From NCBI GenBank assembly GCA_034189165.1, contig JAXHVN010000034.1:1-64000 (forward strand): DNA of 64,000 nt, in the 5' to 3' direction. This DNA comes from JAASSS01 sp021767745 (GTDB lineage: Bacteria; Pseudomonadota; Gammaproteobacteria; UBA5335). Positions 39,189 to 48,891 of the stretch are shown piece after piece. The notes beneath the pieces are model-generated. The model was given only the letters and a program-made list of their open reading frames with translations, was not told where the DNA came from and searched no databases. The number at the start of each line of letters is the position of its first letter. The first letter of the stretch is position 1. A program made the position numbers and the translations under genes.

Positions 39189-40529
39189 ATGCCGCTGCGA
39201 CTGTACATCAAGACCTGGGGCTGCCAGATGAACGAGTACGATTCCGCCCGCATGGCGGACGTGCTCGCGGCGAGCCGCGGCTTCGTGCGGACCGAGGATC
39301 CCGAGGCTGCTGACGTGCTGCTGCTCAACACCTGCTCGGTGCGCGAGAAGGCACAGGAAAAGGTCTTCTCCCAGTTGGGTCGCTGGCGGGAGTGGAAGCA
39401 GGAAAAGCCCGGGCTGGTGATCGGCGTAGGGGGCTGCGTGGCAAGCCAGGAGGGCGATGCCCTGCTGCGCCGGGCGCCGTTCGTTGACCTGGTGTTCGGG
39501 CCACAGACGGTGCACCGCCTGCCCGCCATGATCGACAGCATCCGCCGCGAGCGCCAGCCGCTGGTGGACGTGTCCTTCCCGGAGATCGAGAAGTTCGACG
39601 CGTTGCCGGCGCCCCGGGCCGAGGGCCCCACGGCCTTCGTGTCGATCATGGAAGGCTGCAGCAAGTACTGCAGCTTCTGCGTCGTCCCCTATACCCGGGG
39701 CGAGGAAGTCAGCCGGCCGTTCGACGACGTGCTCGCCGAGTGCCTGCAGCTGGTCGACCAGGGCGTGCGCGAGATCACGCTGCTGGGGCAGAACGTGAAC
39801 GCCTATCGTGGCCGCATGCACGATGGGCTCACCGCCGATCTCGCCTTGTTGCTGGAATACCTGGCGGAGATCGACGGTCTGGCGCGTCTGCGGTTCACCA
39901 CCTCGCATCCGGTGGAATTCAGCGACCGGCTGATCGAAGCCTTTGCCCACCTGCCCAAGCTCGCCGGCTATCTGCATCTGCCCGTGCAGAGCGGATCGGA
40001 CCGGCTGCTGGCGCTGATGAAGCGAGGCCACACGGCGCTCGAGTACCGGCAGAAGATCCGCCGGCTGCGCGAGGCGCGGCCCGACATCTCGCTGTCCTCC
40101 GACTTCATCGTCGGCTATCCGGGCGAGAGCGAGGCCGATTTTGCCGCGACCATGCAGCTGATCGAGGAGGTGCGGTTCGATCAGGCCTTCAGCTTCATCT
40201 ACAGCCGCCGTCCCGGCACGCCGGCGGCCGGGCTGCCCGAGTCGCTCTCGCCGGCGCACAAGCAGGCGCGGCTGGCGCAGCTGCAGGCGCGCATCGGCGA
40301 GTTCGGCCGGGACTACGCCGCACGGCTGATCGGCAGCGTGCAACCGGTGCTGGTGGAGAAGGTCTCGGTCAAGCAACCCGGCGAGCTCGCCGGCCGTACG
40401 CCCTGCAATCGGTGGGTCAACTTCGCCGCGCCGACCTCCCTGATCGGCCGGATGGCGCCGATACGCATCACCGCGGCGCTCACCAACTCGCTGCGCGGAG
40501 AGTGGTTGGCGGAGCGGCAGGCCGCTTGA
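39189..40529 (+). CDS. miaB: tRNA-2-methylthio-N6-dimethylallyladenosine synthase
   Basis: MiaB adds the methylthio group to i6A37 of tRNAs reading UNN codons. The 446-residue protein has the N-terminal cluster ligands C12, C49 and C83, the radical-SAM triad C157, C161 and C164 (CSKYCSFC), and a C-terminal TRAM domain. It opens the conserved miaB-phoH-ybeY-corC-lnt group; phoH starts 14 bases after its stop. Confidence 0.96.
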   Translation: MPLRLYIKTWGCQMNEYDSARMADVLAASRGFVRTEDPEAADVLLLNTCSVREKAQEKVFSQLGRWREWKQEKPGLVIGVGGCVASQEGDALLRRAPFVDLVFGPQTVHRLPAMIDSIRRERQPLVDVSFPEIEKFDALPAPRAEGPTAFVSIMEGCSKYCSFCVVPYTRGEEVSRPFDDVLAECLQLVDQGVREITLLGQNVNAYRGRMHDGLTADLALLLEYLAEIDGLARLRFTTSHPVEFSDRLIEAFAHLPKLAGYLHLPVQSGSDRLLALMKRGHTALEYRQKIRRLREARPDISLSSDFIVGYPGESEADFAATMQLIEEVRFDQAFSFIYSRRPGTPAAGLPESLSPAHKQARLAQLQARIGEFGRDYAARLIGSVQPVLVEKVSVKQPGELAGRTPCNRWVNFAAPTSLIGRMAPIRITAALTNSLRGEWLAERQAA

Positions 40530-40543
40530 GCGACGGCCCCGCG

Positions 40544-41560
40544 ATGCCACCCGGCCGCTCGAGCGAGGAACTGCTGCTCGAACCGGTGGACAACGCCCGG
40601 CTGGCCAACCTCGCCGGGCAGCTCGACGAGCACCTGCGGCTGCTGGAACGGCGCCTGGGCATCGAGATCAACCACCGCGGCAACCGCTTCCGGCTGATCG
40701 GCGAGGCCGACACCGTCGCGGTCGCCGCGCGGGTGCTGGCCGCGCTCTACGCGACCACTGCCGCCCAGGCGCTCACGCCGGAACTGGTGCATCTGCAGCT
40801 GCAGCAGGCCGGCGTCGACCAGCTGCTGGAGCAGGCGCCGGCCGACGAGCCGGAAGTCGCCGTGCAGACGCGGCGGGGTGTGATCCGGGGCCGCGGCCGC
40901 AATCAGCAGCGCTACCTGCGGGCGGTGCTCACCCACGACATCAACTTCGGCATCGGCCCCGCCGGCACCGGCAAGACCTATCTTGCCGTGGCGGCCGCGG
41001 TCGATGCCCTGCAGCGCGAGACCGTGCGGCGCATCGTGCTCGTGCGTCCGGCGGTGGAAGCGGGCGAACGGCTCGGCTTCTTGCCCGGGGACATGGCGCA
41101 GAAGGTCGATCCTTACCTGCGCCCGTTGTACGACGCGCTGTACGAGATGATGGGGTTCGAGCGGGTGGACCGGTTGCTCGAGCGCAGCGTGATCGAGGTC
41201 GCGCCGCTCGCCTTCATGCGCGGGCGCACCCTGAACGAGGCGTTCATCATCCTCGATGAGGCGCAGAACACCACCGTCGAGCAGATGAAGATGTTCCTGA
41301 CCCGCATCGGTTTCGGCTCGACCGCCGTGGTAACCGGCGATGTGACGCAGGTCGACCTGCCGCGCCGCGCCCGCTCGGGTCTGCGCCACGCGGTGGACGT
41401 GCTGGCGGCGGTGAACGGCATCAGCTTCACGTTCTTCAACAGTCGCGACGTCGTGCGCCACCCGCTGGTGCAGCGCATCGTCGATGCCTATGAGCGTATC
41501 GAGAAGGCCGAGGCGGCGGGTGGCGCGCCCGGTCATGCCCCGCCGACCGACGATGCCTGA
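40544..41560 (+). CDS. ybeZ: PhoH-like ATPase (YbeZ)
   Basis: An RNA-associated P-loop ATPase linked to YbeY in rRNA maturation. I start it at ATG 40544, giving 338 residues; an in-frame TTG at 40526 overlapping the miaB stop is possible. An N-terminal KH-like region is followed by Walker A GPAGTGKT at 138-145 and the Walker B region AFIILDEAQNTT. Its last 8 bases overlap ybeY. Confidence 0.94.
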   Translation: MPPGRSSEELLLEPVDNARLANLAGQLDEHLRLLERRLGIEINHRGNRFRLIGEADTVAVAARVLAALYATTAAQALTPELVHLQLQQAGVDQLLEQAPADEPEVAVQTRRGVIRGRGRNQQRYLRAVLTHDINFGIGPAGTGKTYLAVAAAVDALQRETVRRIVLVRPAVEAGERLGFLPGDMAQKVDPYLRPLYDALYEMMGFERVDRLLERSVIEVAPLAFMRGRTLNEAFIILDEAQNTTVEQMKMFLTRIGFGSTAVVTGDVTQVDLPRRARSGLRHAVDVLAAVNGISFTFFNSRDVVRHPLVQRIVDAYERIEKAEAAGGAPGHAPPTDDA

Positions 41561-42008
41561 CTGGCTGACGGTGCAGCGGGCTTGCACTGCCTTCGAGCTG
41601 CCGGCCGATGCCGATTTCGCCGGCTGGCTGCAGGCCGCCTTCACCGCCTGCGGCCGCGGCGGCGAACTGACGCTGCGCATCGTCGACGCGGAGGAGGGCC
41701 GGCAGCTCAATCGCGACTATCGTGGCCGCGACAGGCCGACCAACGTGCTGGCCTTCCCCCTGACGCCGCCTGCGCCACTGACCGCGGCGTATCTCGGCGA
41801 TCTTGCGCTGTGCGCGCCGGTGGTGGCGCAGGAGGCCGCCCTGCAGGCCAAGCTGCCTCGGGCGCACTGGGCACACCTCACCGTGCACGGCGCGCTGCAT
41901 CTGCTCGGCTACGATCATGAGGAACCGGAGGCGGCAGCGCACATGGAGCAGATGGAACGGGTCGTGCTGGCCAGCTGCGGCTTCGATGACCCCTACGAGG
42001 ACGAATGA
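41553..42008 (+). CDS. ybeY: endoribonuclease YbeY
   Basis: YbeY is a metal-dependent endoribonuclease for 16S rRNA 3'-end maturation and ribosome quality control. I start it at ATG 41553 (MPDWLTVQRACTAFELP), giving 151 residues. The zinc-binding motif HGALHLLGYDH supplies H112, H116 and H122. The upstream in-frame ATG 41535 would only add a few residues. It overlaps ybeZ by 8 bases. Confidence 0.95.
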   Translation: MPDWLTVQRACTAFELPADADFAGWLQAAFTACGRGGELTLRIVDAEEGRQLNRDYRGRDRPTNVLAFPLTPPAPLTAAYLGDLALCAPVVAQEAALQAKLPRAHWAHLTVHGALHLLGYDHEEPEAAAHMEQMERVVLASCGFDDPYEDE

Positions 42009-42045
42009 GCGCCGCCGTGGTGGCGCCCCGACGGTAGCAGGAGCG

Positions 42046-42912
42046 ATGAACGAGCAGACGAGCGGCCGCGAGGGGCCTGCCGAGGAAGCGAGCTGGATCA
42101 ACCGGATGCGGCAGTGGCTTGCGCCGCCGCTGCAGAGCCAGGAGCGCCTGATCGGCCTGCTGCGCCAGGCAGTGGACGAGGCGGTGCTGGATGCGGACGC
42201 GGAGAGCATGATCGAGGGGGTGCTGCAGGTCACCGAGATGCAGGCGCGGGACATCATGATCCCGCGCTCGCAGATGGTCGTCATCGGTCGGGACCAGTCC
42301 TTCGCCGAGATCCTGCCGGTGGTGGTCGAATCCGGCTTCTCCCGCTTTCCCGTCGTCGGCGAGAGTCGCGACGAGGTGCTCGGCCTGTTACTGGCCAAGG
42401 ACCTGCTGCGTTTCGCCGGCGCCCGCGAGACGGAGTTCGAACTGCGTGAACTGTTGCGGCCGGCGGTGTTCGTACCGGAGAGCAAGCGGCTGAACGTGTT
42501 GCTGAAGGACTTTCGCAGCAGCCGCAACCACATGGCGATCGTCGTCGACGAGTACAGCGGCATTGCCGGCCTGGTGACCATCGAGGATGTGCTGGAGCAG
42601 ATCGTCGGCGAGATCGACGACGAGCACGACTACGAGGAAGACGACGACATCGTCAGCTATGGCGACCAGCGTTTCCGCGTCCGGGCGCTGACGCCGATCG
42701 AGGACTTCAACGCGCGTTTCGGCACCCGTTTCAGCGACGAGGAGTTCGATACCGTCGGTGGTCTGATCCTCAACGCCTTCGGCCGACTGCCGCGACGGGG
42801 TGAGCATGTCCGCCTCGGGCCCTGCGACTTCACGGTGATGCGGGCCGACAAGCGGCGCCTGCACTGGCTCGAGGTCAATCTCGCCGAGGCCGTCCCGACC
42901 GATCCGCAATGA
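42046..42912 (+). CDS. corC: CorC/YbeX family transporter-associated protein
   Basis: A CBS-domain protein linked to magnesium and cobalt homeostasis and, in E. coli YbeX, to ribosome maturation. I start it at ATG 42046 after CAGGAG, giving 288 residues. There are two CBS repeats (about 65-190, including ARDIMIPRSQMVVI and HMAIVVDEYSGIAGLVTIED) and a C-terminal CorC_HlyC domain with FDTVGGLILNAFGRLPRRGE. There is no membrane domain, as in E. coli CorC. Its stop overlaps lnt by four bases. Confidence 0.93.
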   Translation: MNEQTSGREGPAEEASWINRMRQWLAPPLQSQERLIGLLRQAVDEAVLDADAESMIEGVLQVTEMQARDIMIPRSQMVVIGRDQSFAEILPVVVESGFSRFPVVGESRDEVLGLLLAKDLLRFAGARETEFELRELLRPAVFVPESKRLNVLLKDFRSSRNHMAIVVDEYSGIAGLVTIEDVLEQIVGEIDDEHDYEEDDDIVSYGDQRFRVRALTPIEDFNARFGTRFSDEEFDTVGGLILNAFGRLPRRGEHVRLGPCDFTVMRADKRRLHWLEVNLAEAVPTDPQ

Positions 42913-44369
42913 GCCTGCTCACCGCGGCGGCGCTGGGCGCGCTGGCGGTGCTTGCCTTTGCGCCGTTCGCCTGGGCGTGGTCGCTGCCGGTGGTGCTGGC
43001 GGCCCTGCTGGCGCTGGCGGCGTCCTGCCCGCCACGACGTGCCGCCGCGCTCGGCTACGCCTTCGGCTGCGGCCTGTTCGGTGCCGGTACCTGGTGGGTC
43101 TACATCAGCATGCACGGCTTCGGTGGCGCACCTTGGCCGCTGGCGCTGGCGTTGACCCTTGCCCTGACGGCGCTGTTGGCTGCCTTTCCTGCCGCCGCGC
43201 TCGGTCTCACCCAGACGCTGGTACCGGCCGGCCGGTCGGCCGTGTTGCCGCGCGTGCTGGCCTTCGCCGGCAGCTGGGTGCTGCTGGAGTGGCTCCGCGG
43301 CTGGTTCGCCTCCGGCTTTCCGTGGCTTGCGCTCGGCTATGCCGCCACGCCGACGGTACTGGCCGGCTACGCTCCGCTGCTCGGCGTGTTCGGCGCCTCG
43401 CTGATCTGGACGTTGCTGGGGGGCTGCCTGTGGGGCCTCACCCGCCGGCGCTGGTGGCCAGCGCCGGCGGCGCTGGTGCTCGTCGGCCTCGGCGCTGGCC
43501 TGCAAGGCGTGACGTGGACACAGCCGACCGCCGAACCGCTGCGTGTGGCCCTGCTGCAGGGCAATGTCGGCCAGGGACAGAAGTGGGATCCTGCCCAGGT
43601 GCTGCCGACGCTGCAGCGCTACCGGGAGCTGAATCGCCGTGCCGGTGCGGCGGACCTGATCGTCTGGCCGGAGGTTGCCGTGCCGGTGCCCTACGAGCGG
43701 CTGCAGGGCTATTTCGGTCAGTTGCAGGCCGAGCGCCGCCCGGGTCAGACGCTGCTGATCGGGGTGCTGCGGCCGGCGCCGGCGGGTGGCTACCACAACA
43801 GCGTGCTGGCGCTCGACGAGGGGCCACACCGGTTCTACGACAAGGTGCATCTGGTACCTTTCGGCGAATACTTCCCGGTACCGGGGTTCGTGCGCACCCA
43901 GCTCGCGCTGCTGGACCTGCCGTATACCGACATGGCCTTCGGCGCGCGCGCGCAGCCGCCGCTGGCGGTCGATGGTCAGGCCGTGGCGATATCGATCTGC
44001 TATGAGGATCTGTTTGGCGATGAACTGGCCGCCGCGGCCGGTGCCGCCACGCTGTTGGTCAACGTGAGCAACGACGCCTGGTTCGGCGACTCGATCGCGC
44101 CGCATCAGCACCTGCAGATCGCCCAGACCCGCGCGCTGGAGTTTGCCAAGCCCCTGTTGCGGGCCACCAATACCGGCATTACCGCGCTCGTCGATCATCG
44201 TGGCCGGGTACAGGCGCGCCTGCCCCAGTTCGAACTCGACATGCTGGCAGGCAGGGTGCAGCCGCGCCGTGGCGCGACGCCCTACGCGCGCGTGGGCGAC
44301 CTGCCGGCGGTCATGGGCTCATTGCTGCTGGCGGTGCTGGCCTTCGGCAGCGCCCGGCGGCGAGGCTGA
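42909..44369 (+). CDS. lnt: apolipoprotein N-acyltransferase
   Basis: Lnt adds the third acyl chain to lipoproteins in the inner membrane. The 486-residue protein has several N-terminal membrane segments and a periplasmic nitrilase domain with the catalytic triad E255 (WPEVAVP), K312 (YDKVHLVPFGEYF) and C364 (SICYEDLF). It ends with a final hydrophobic segment. Its last 51 bases overlap a convergent glycosyltransferase gene. The lipoprotein LptE, encoded nearby, is a likely substrate. Confidence 0.96.
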   Translation: MSLLTAAALGALAVLAFAPFAWAWSLPVVLAALLALAASCPPRRAAALGYAFGCGLFGAGTWWVYISMHGFGGAPWPLALALTLALTALLAAFPAAALGLTQTLVPAGRSAVLPRVLAFAGSWVLLEWLRGWFASGFPWLALGYAATPTVLAGYAPLLGVFGASLIWTLLGGCLWGLTRRRWWPAPAALVLVGLGAGLQGVTWTQPTAEPLRVALLQGNVGQGQKWDPAQVLPTLQRYRELNRRAGAADLIVWPEVAVPVPYERLQGYFGQLQAERRPGQTLLIGVLRPAPAGGYHNSVLALDEGPHRFYDKVHLVPFGEYFPVPGFVRTQLALLDLPYTDMAFGARAQPPLAVDGQAVAISICYEDLFGDELAAAAGAATLLVNVSNDAWFGDSIAPHQHLQIAQTRALEFAKPLLRATNTGITALVDHRGRVQARLPQFELDMLAGRVQPRRGATPYARVGDLPAVMGSLLLAVLAFGSARRRG

Positions 44370-45593
44370 GCCCGCTGGCGTGGCATCGACACGGGCCATG
44401 ATCTCCCGGGCGGCACGCTGATAGCCGCCGGTGGCATGCAGCTCGCGTTGCAGCGTCTGCGCCGCCTGCCGAAAGGTGGACTCGTGCAACAGGCGCTGGA
44501 CCGCCGAGCGCAGCCGCTGCGCCGAGACGGCGGCGGGTGACAGATGCAGGCCGGCGCCGGCCCGCTCGATGCGCCGGGCGTTGAAGCGCTGCTCGATCTG
44601 CTGCGGCACCATCACCATCGGCACGCCGAAATACATGCTTTCGTTGATGCTGTTCATGCCGCCATGGGAGACGAAGGCGTCCGCCTGCCCCAGCACTTCC
44701 AGCTGCGGCACCCGCGGGAACACGCGCACGTTCGCCGGCGGCTCGCCCAGCTCCTCCAGCCGGGTACCGGCGCCCACCGACATGATCACGTCCAGCGGCT
44801 GGTCCGCGAAGGCCTCGAAGCACTGCCGGTAGAAGGCATCGCGCAGGTTGTGCACGGTGCCGAGCGAGATGTAGACCAGCGGTCGTCCCGGCTGCTTGAT
44901 CGGCCCGAGCGAGTCGGCATCGCGGCCAGCCGGCACCGAGGCGCCGCAGAAGACGAAGCGCGAGGCATCGAGCCGGCTGCTGAAGGGCTGGAAGGAGGGC
45001 GCGAGGAACACGAGGTTCAAATCGCCCTCGTTGGCGAAGACGTCGAACGCATGGTGGACGATGTTGTGGTACGGCAGGTCCATGCTCGCCAGCATCGCCC
45101 GCAACTGGCGCCGCGCCCGCAGCAGCCGGGTCGGCAGCTTGATCGCCATTTCGCCGACGATGCCGCCGGTGAAGCGGGCGTCGGCCAGCATCAGCAGGGG
45201 CGTGCTGACCACCGTGGTGATCAGGCAGACGGCCGGCAGCCCGAGGGCCCGCGCGAGCATCTTGCCCCACATGCAGCAGGAGTCGTAGAGGATGTAGTCG
45301 GGCGAGAGCGCTTGCAGGTCGGAGCGCAGTCCTTCCAGGCAACGCTCGGCGAGTTCGAGCTGCACCATCGCCATATCCACCACCGAGCCGGCGGCGGCGG
45401 CGTTGTGGTGATAGTCGAAATAGGGGGCATAGGTGCGGAACTCGGCGCCGCGCTGCTCTATCGTCCGGCGGCTGTCCTCGCCGGCGTAGTAGACGACGCG
45501 ATGGCCGGCGCCACACAGCGCCTCGACCAGGCCGACGGTGGGGTTGATGTGCCCGGAGGCACCGGGCAGATTGAAGATGATGCCGGTCGGCAT
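44319..45593 (-). CDS. GT1 family glycosyltransferase (macrolide/UDP-glycosyltransferase type)
   Basis: A 424-residue protein with the GT-B fold of the MGT/UGT family. The N-terminus is GIIFNLPGASGHINPTVGL and the nucleotide-sugar signature is FVSHGGMNSINESMYFGVPMV followed by PQQIEQ. Relatives glycosylate macrolides, carotenoids, sterols or lipids; the acceptor here cannot be told. I start it at ATG 45593. The gene lies on the minus strand, downstream of ybeL, and its end overlaps lnt. Its insertion into a housekeeping neighbourhood suggests later acquisition, though base composition looks similar to the flanks. Confidence 0.85.
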   Translation of the reverse strand: MPTGIIFNLPGASGHINPTVGLVEALCGAGHRVVYYAGEDSRRTIEQRGAEFRTYAPYFDYHHNAAAAGSVVDMAMVQLELAERCLEGLRSDLQALSPDYILYDSCCMWGKMLARALGLPAVCLITTVVSTPLLMLADARFTGGIVGEMAIKLPTRLLRARRQLRAMLASMDLPYHNIVHHAFDVFANEGDLNLVFLAPSFQPFSSRLDASRFVFCGASVPAGRDADSLGPIKQPGRPLVYISLGTVHNLRDAFYRQCFEAFADQPLDVIMSVGAGTRLEELGEPPANVRVFPRVPQLEVLGQADAFVSHGGMNSINESMYFGVPMVMVPQQIEQRFNARRIERAGAGLHLSPAAVSAQRLRSAVQRLLHESTFRQAAQTLQRELHATGGYQRAAREIMARVDATPAGSASPPGAAEGQHRQQQ

Positions 45594-45688
45594 GATTCGG
45601 CTACCGCTCCACTGGCGCCGCTCGCGTGCGGCATTCCCTTGCTGCTCTCGGCCGTGACGTCGGCAAGTGTAGCCGACGCGTGTGGCTC

Positions 45689-46225
45689 TCACCCGTTCGC
45701 GGCCCCGTCGCGACTGAAGCGGGTGCCGCCGCAGGCCGGACAAGGCTGCAGCTCCCGCGGCCGGTTGAGGTGGATCTCGCGGTTGCAGTCCACGCAGCGC
45801 AGCCGCCCGGGCGCGGTCACCTCGCCCGCCTGCCAGATGTCGCTGCGTACGCCGCGCTCGCTCAGCGAGGCGAGCTCGACGCGGGAGTGATCGGTGGCGC
45901 GGGCGAGCATGTCGAGCACCCGCGCCTCGATCAGTTCGAGGTCGAAGCGCAGCCAGTCGCCGAGGTTTACCCGCTCGTCGCCGAGAAACTCGCCGGCATG
46001 TTCCAGGTCGCGCTGCAGCGAGGCGGCCACCGCCTCGGCATCGGCCGGCGCGAGTTCGCCGGCGGCCAGGGCGGCGTCGCGTTCGCGGGCGACAGCCTCG
46101 GCGATGCGCGGCACGCCGTCTTCGGCCTCGGCCTCGGCGTCGAGCCGGCGCTGGACGCGCTCCAGCAGGCGCTCATAGGCGCGTTCGCGGGCGGATGGGG
46201 AATCGTTGGCGGCGGGCGTGGTCAT
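45689..46225 (-). CDS. ybeL: zinc-ribbon protein YbeL (DUF1451)
   Basis: A 178-residue protein of unknown function. An N-terminal helical, acidic region (about 10-125) is followed by a C-terminal zinc ribbon with C144, C147, C162 and C165 (CVDC and CPAC). The start follows AGGAAA on the minus strand. It is divergent from leuS, as in E. coli, which supports the assignment. Confidence 0.9.
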   Translation of the reverse strand: MTTPAANDSPSARERAYERLLERVQRRLDAEAEAEDGVPRIAEAVARERDAALAAGELAPADAEAVAASLQRDLEHAGEFLGDERVNLGDWLRFDLELIEARVLDMLARATDHSRVELASLSERGVRSDIWQAGEVTAPGRLRCVDCNREIHLNRPRELQPCPACGGTRFSRDGAANG

Positions 46226-46300
46226 TGACTGGTTTCCTGCGGCTGTTGTGGGCCTTCTGGCGCGCTCGGTATCCTTGCCGGCCCCGGCAGGCGAGAGCGC

Positions 46301-48889
46301 ATGATGGATGAGGTCTACCGGCCAGCGGCCGTTGAGCGGCAGGCGCAGGCCTTCTGGTCCGAGCATGGGACCTTCACGGCAACCGAAGATGCCGCGCGGC
46401 CGAAATTCTACTGCCTGTCGATGTTCCCCTATCCCAGCGGCCGGCTGCACATGGGGCACGTGCGTAACTACACCATCGGCGATGTGATCGCACGTTACCA
46501 GCGTATGCAGGGGCGCAACGTGTTGCAGCCGATGGGCTGGGATGCCTTCGGCCTGCCGGCCGAGAATGCCGCGATGCAGCACGGCGTGCCGCCGGCGCAA
46601 TGGACTCGCCAGAACATCGCCCAGATGCGGGCGCAGCTGCAGCGGCTCGGCTTCGGCTACGACTGGCAACGCGAGCTGGCCACCTGCGATCCGGACTACT
46701 ACCGCTGGGAGCAGTGGCTGTTCTGCCAGATGCTCGAGCGCGGACTGGTCTATCGGCGCAACGCGGTGGTGAACTGGGATCCGGTGGACCAGACCGTGCT
46801 GGCGAACGAGCAGGTCATCGACGGGCGCGGCTGGCGTTCCGGTGCGCCGGTCGAGCGCCGCGAGATTCCGCAGTGGTTCCTGCGCATCACCGCCTATGCC
46901 GATGAGCTGCTCGCCGAGCTGGATGCCCTGCCGGGCTGGCCCGAGGCGGTCAAGACGATGCAGCGCAACTGGATCGGCCGCTCGGAAGGCGTGGAGGTGC
47001 AGTTCGCGCTGGCCGGGCAGGAACAGCCGCTGACGGTCTATACCACCCGCCCCGACACGCTCATGGGCGTGAGCTACCTTGCCGTGGCGGCCGATCACCC
47101 GCTGGCGCTGGCGGCAGCCTCGCGGGATGCCGAGGTGGCCGACTTCGTCGAGGCGTGCCGCCGCGGCGAGGCCAGTGAAGCGGCGCTGGAGACGCTGCCC
47201 AAGCGTGGCGTCGATCTGGGCGTGCGTGCGCTGCATCCGCTGACCGGCGAGGAAGTGCCGGTGTGGGCCGCCAACTTCGTGCTGATGAGCTACGGCACCG
47301 GCGCCGTCATGGCTGTGCCGGCGCACGATGCCCGGGACTGGGAGTTCGCCCGTGCCTACGGCCTGCCGGTCCGGCAGGTGATCGCACCGCTGACCGACGC
47401 GGCCGTCGACACGGCGGCAGGTGCCTTCACCGCGCCTGGGCGGTTGATCAACTCCGGCTCGTTCGACGGACTCACGAGCGAGGCGGCCTTCGAGGCGATT
47501 GCCGCGCGGCTGGCGGCGCTCGGACGGGGCGAGCGCCGGGTCAACTACCGGCTGCGCGACTGGGGCATCTCGCGGCAGCGCTACTGGGGCGCGCCGATTC
47601 CCGTCATCTATTGCGAGCGCTGCGGCGCGTTGCCGGTGCCGACGGCCGACCTGCCGGTGGTATTGCCCGAGGATGTGGTGCCCACCGGCAGCGGTTCGCC
47701 GCTGGTGGATCATCCCGCCTTCCGGCAGGTCGACTGCCCGGGCTGCGGCGGTGCGGCCCGGCGGGAGACCGATACCTTCGATACCTTCATGGAGTCGTCC
47801 TGGTACTTCGCCCGCTTCGCCTGTGCCGGCAACGGGCAGGCCATGCTCGACGCACGCGCCGACTACTGGCTGCCGGTCGACCAGTACGTGGGCGGCATCG
47901 AGCACGCGATCCTGCATCTGCTCTACGCGCGCTTCCTGCAGAAGGTGCTGCGCGATCTCGGCTTGGCGAGGGCCGGCGAGCCCTTCGCCAACCTGCTGAC
48001 GCAGGGCATGGTGGTGGCGGAGACCTATTACCGGGAGACGGAGGAGGGCAAACGCGTCTTCTTCAGCCCCGAGGAGGTCGAGGTGCAGCGGGACGGCCGC
48101 GGGGCCGTCGCCGGCGCCGTGGCCCTTGCCGACGGCCGACCGGTCAGCGTCGGCGGTATCGAGAAGATGTCCAAATCCAAGCGCAACGGCGTGGACCCGG
48201 AAGGGCTGATCGAACGCTATGGCGCCGATACCGTCCGCCTGTTCACGATGTTCGCCGCCCCACCGGAACAGAGCCTGGAGTGGTCGGACTCGGGCGTGGA
48301 GGGCGCCTCGCGCTTCCTCAAGCGGCTCTGGCGGCTGACCGGCGAGCATCTGGCGGGTGGCGAGGTCGCGGCGCTGGCGCCGGCGCAGCTCGCGCCCGCG
48401 CAGGCCGAGCTGCGCCGGCTGGTCCACCAGACGATCGCCAAGGTCGGTGACGACCTCGGCCGGCGCTATACCTTCAACACCGCCATCGCCGCGGTGATGG
48501 AGCTGGTCAACGCGCTGCAGCGTGACGGCGACGGCTCGCCGCAGGGCCGGGCCGTGCGCCAGGAGGGTCTGCAGGCGGTGGTGCTGCTGCTGGCACCGAT
48601 CGTGCCGCACGTGGCGCACGTGCTCTGGCAGGCGCTCGGCGGCACGGGCACCGTGGCCGACGCGAGTTGGCCGCAGGCAGATCCGGCCGCCCTCGCCAGC
48701 AGCACCACCGAATATGTGGTGCAGGTCAACGGCAAGCTGCGGGCGCGGCTCAGCGTGCCGGTCGACGCCTCGCAGGCGCAGGTCGAACAGGCAGCCCGGG
48801 AGGATGAGAACGTGCAGCGCTTCATCGCCGACCGGACGGTGCGCAAATGCGTCGTCGTGCCCGGTCGCCTCGTCAACTTCGTCGTTTGA
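46301..48889 (+). CDS. leuS: leucyl-tRNA synthetase
   Basis: A class I synthetase that charges tRNA-Leu. The 862-residue protein has the HIGH region YPSGRLHMGHVRNY, the editing domain, and KMSKS at 622-626. A second ATG at 46304 is a possible start. The gene heads a long plus-strand run, with lptE 2 bases after its stop. The gap to ybeL holds a possible weak promoter (TTGTGG, 18 bases, TATCCT). Confidence 0.97.
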   Translation: MMDEVYRPAAVERQAQAFWSEHGTFTATEDAARPKFYCLSMFPYPSGRLHMGHVRNYTIGDVIARYQRMQGRNVLQPMGWDAFGLPAENAAMQHGVPPAQWTRQNIAQMRAQLQRLGFGYDWQRELATCDPDYYRWEQWLFCQMLERGLVYRRNAVVNWDPVDQTVLANEQVIDGRGWRSGAPVERREIPQWFLRITAYADELLAELDALPGWPEAVKTMQRNWIGRSEGVEVQFALAGQEQPLTVYTTRPDTLMGVSYLAVAADHPLALAAASRDAEVADFVEACRRGEASEAALETLPKRGVDLGVRALHPLTGEEVPVWAANFVLMSYGTGAVMAVPAHDARDWEFARAYGLPVRQVIAPLTDAAVDTAAGAFTAPGRLINSGSFDGLTSEAAFEAIAARLAALGRGERRVNYRLRDWGISRQRYWGAPIPVIYCERCGALPVPTADLPVVLPEDVVPTGSGSPLVDHPAFRQVDCPGCGGAARRETDTFDTFMESSWYFARFACAGNGQAMLDARADYWLPVDQYVGGIEHAILHLLYARFLQKVLRDLGLARAGEPFANLLTQGMVVAETYYRETEEGKRVFFSPEEVEVQRDGRGAVAGAVALADGRPVSVGGIEKMSKSKRNGVDPEGLIERYGADTVRLFTMFAAPPEQSLEWSDSGVEGASRFLKRLWRLTGEHLAGGEVAALAPAQLAPAQAELRRLVHQTIAKVGDDLGRRYTFNTAIAAVMELVNALQRDGDGSPQGRAVRQEGLQAVVLLLAPIVPHVAHVLWQALGGTGTVADASWPQADPAALASSTTEYVVQVNGKLRARLSVPVDASQAQVEQAAREDENVQRFIADRTVRKCVVVPGRLVNFVV

Positions 48890-48891
48890 GC

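Noticed and set aside
45659..45677. Hairpin GTCGGC/GCCGAC between ybeL and the glycosyltransferase
   Set aside because: Only six base pairs and no T tract; too weak to call a terminator or operator.
45689..48619. Single minus-strand frame joining ybeL to almost 800 upstream codons across leuS
   Set aside because: Only the last 178 residues resemble a protein family (DUF1451); the rest is antisense to leuS. I used the ATG at 46225 after AGGAAA.
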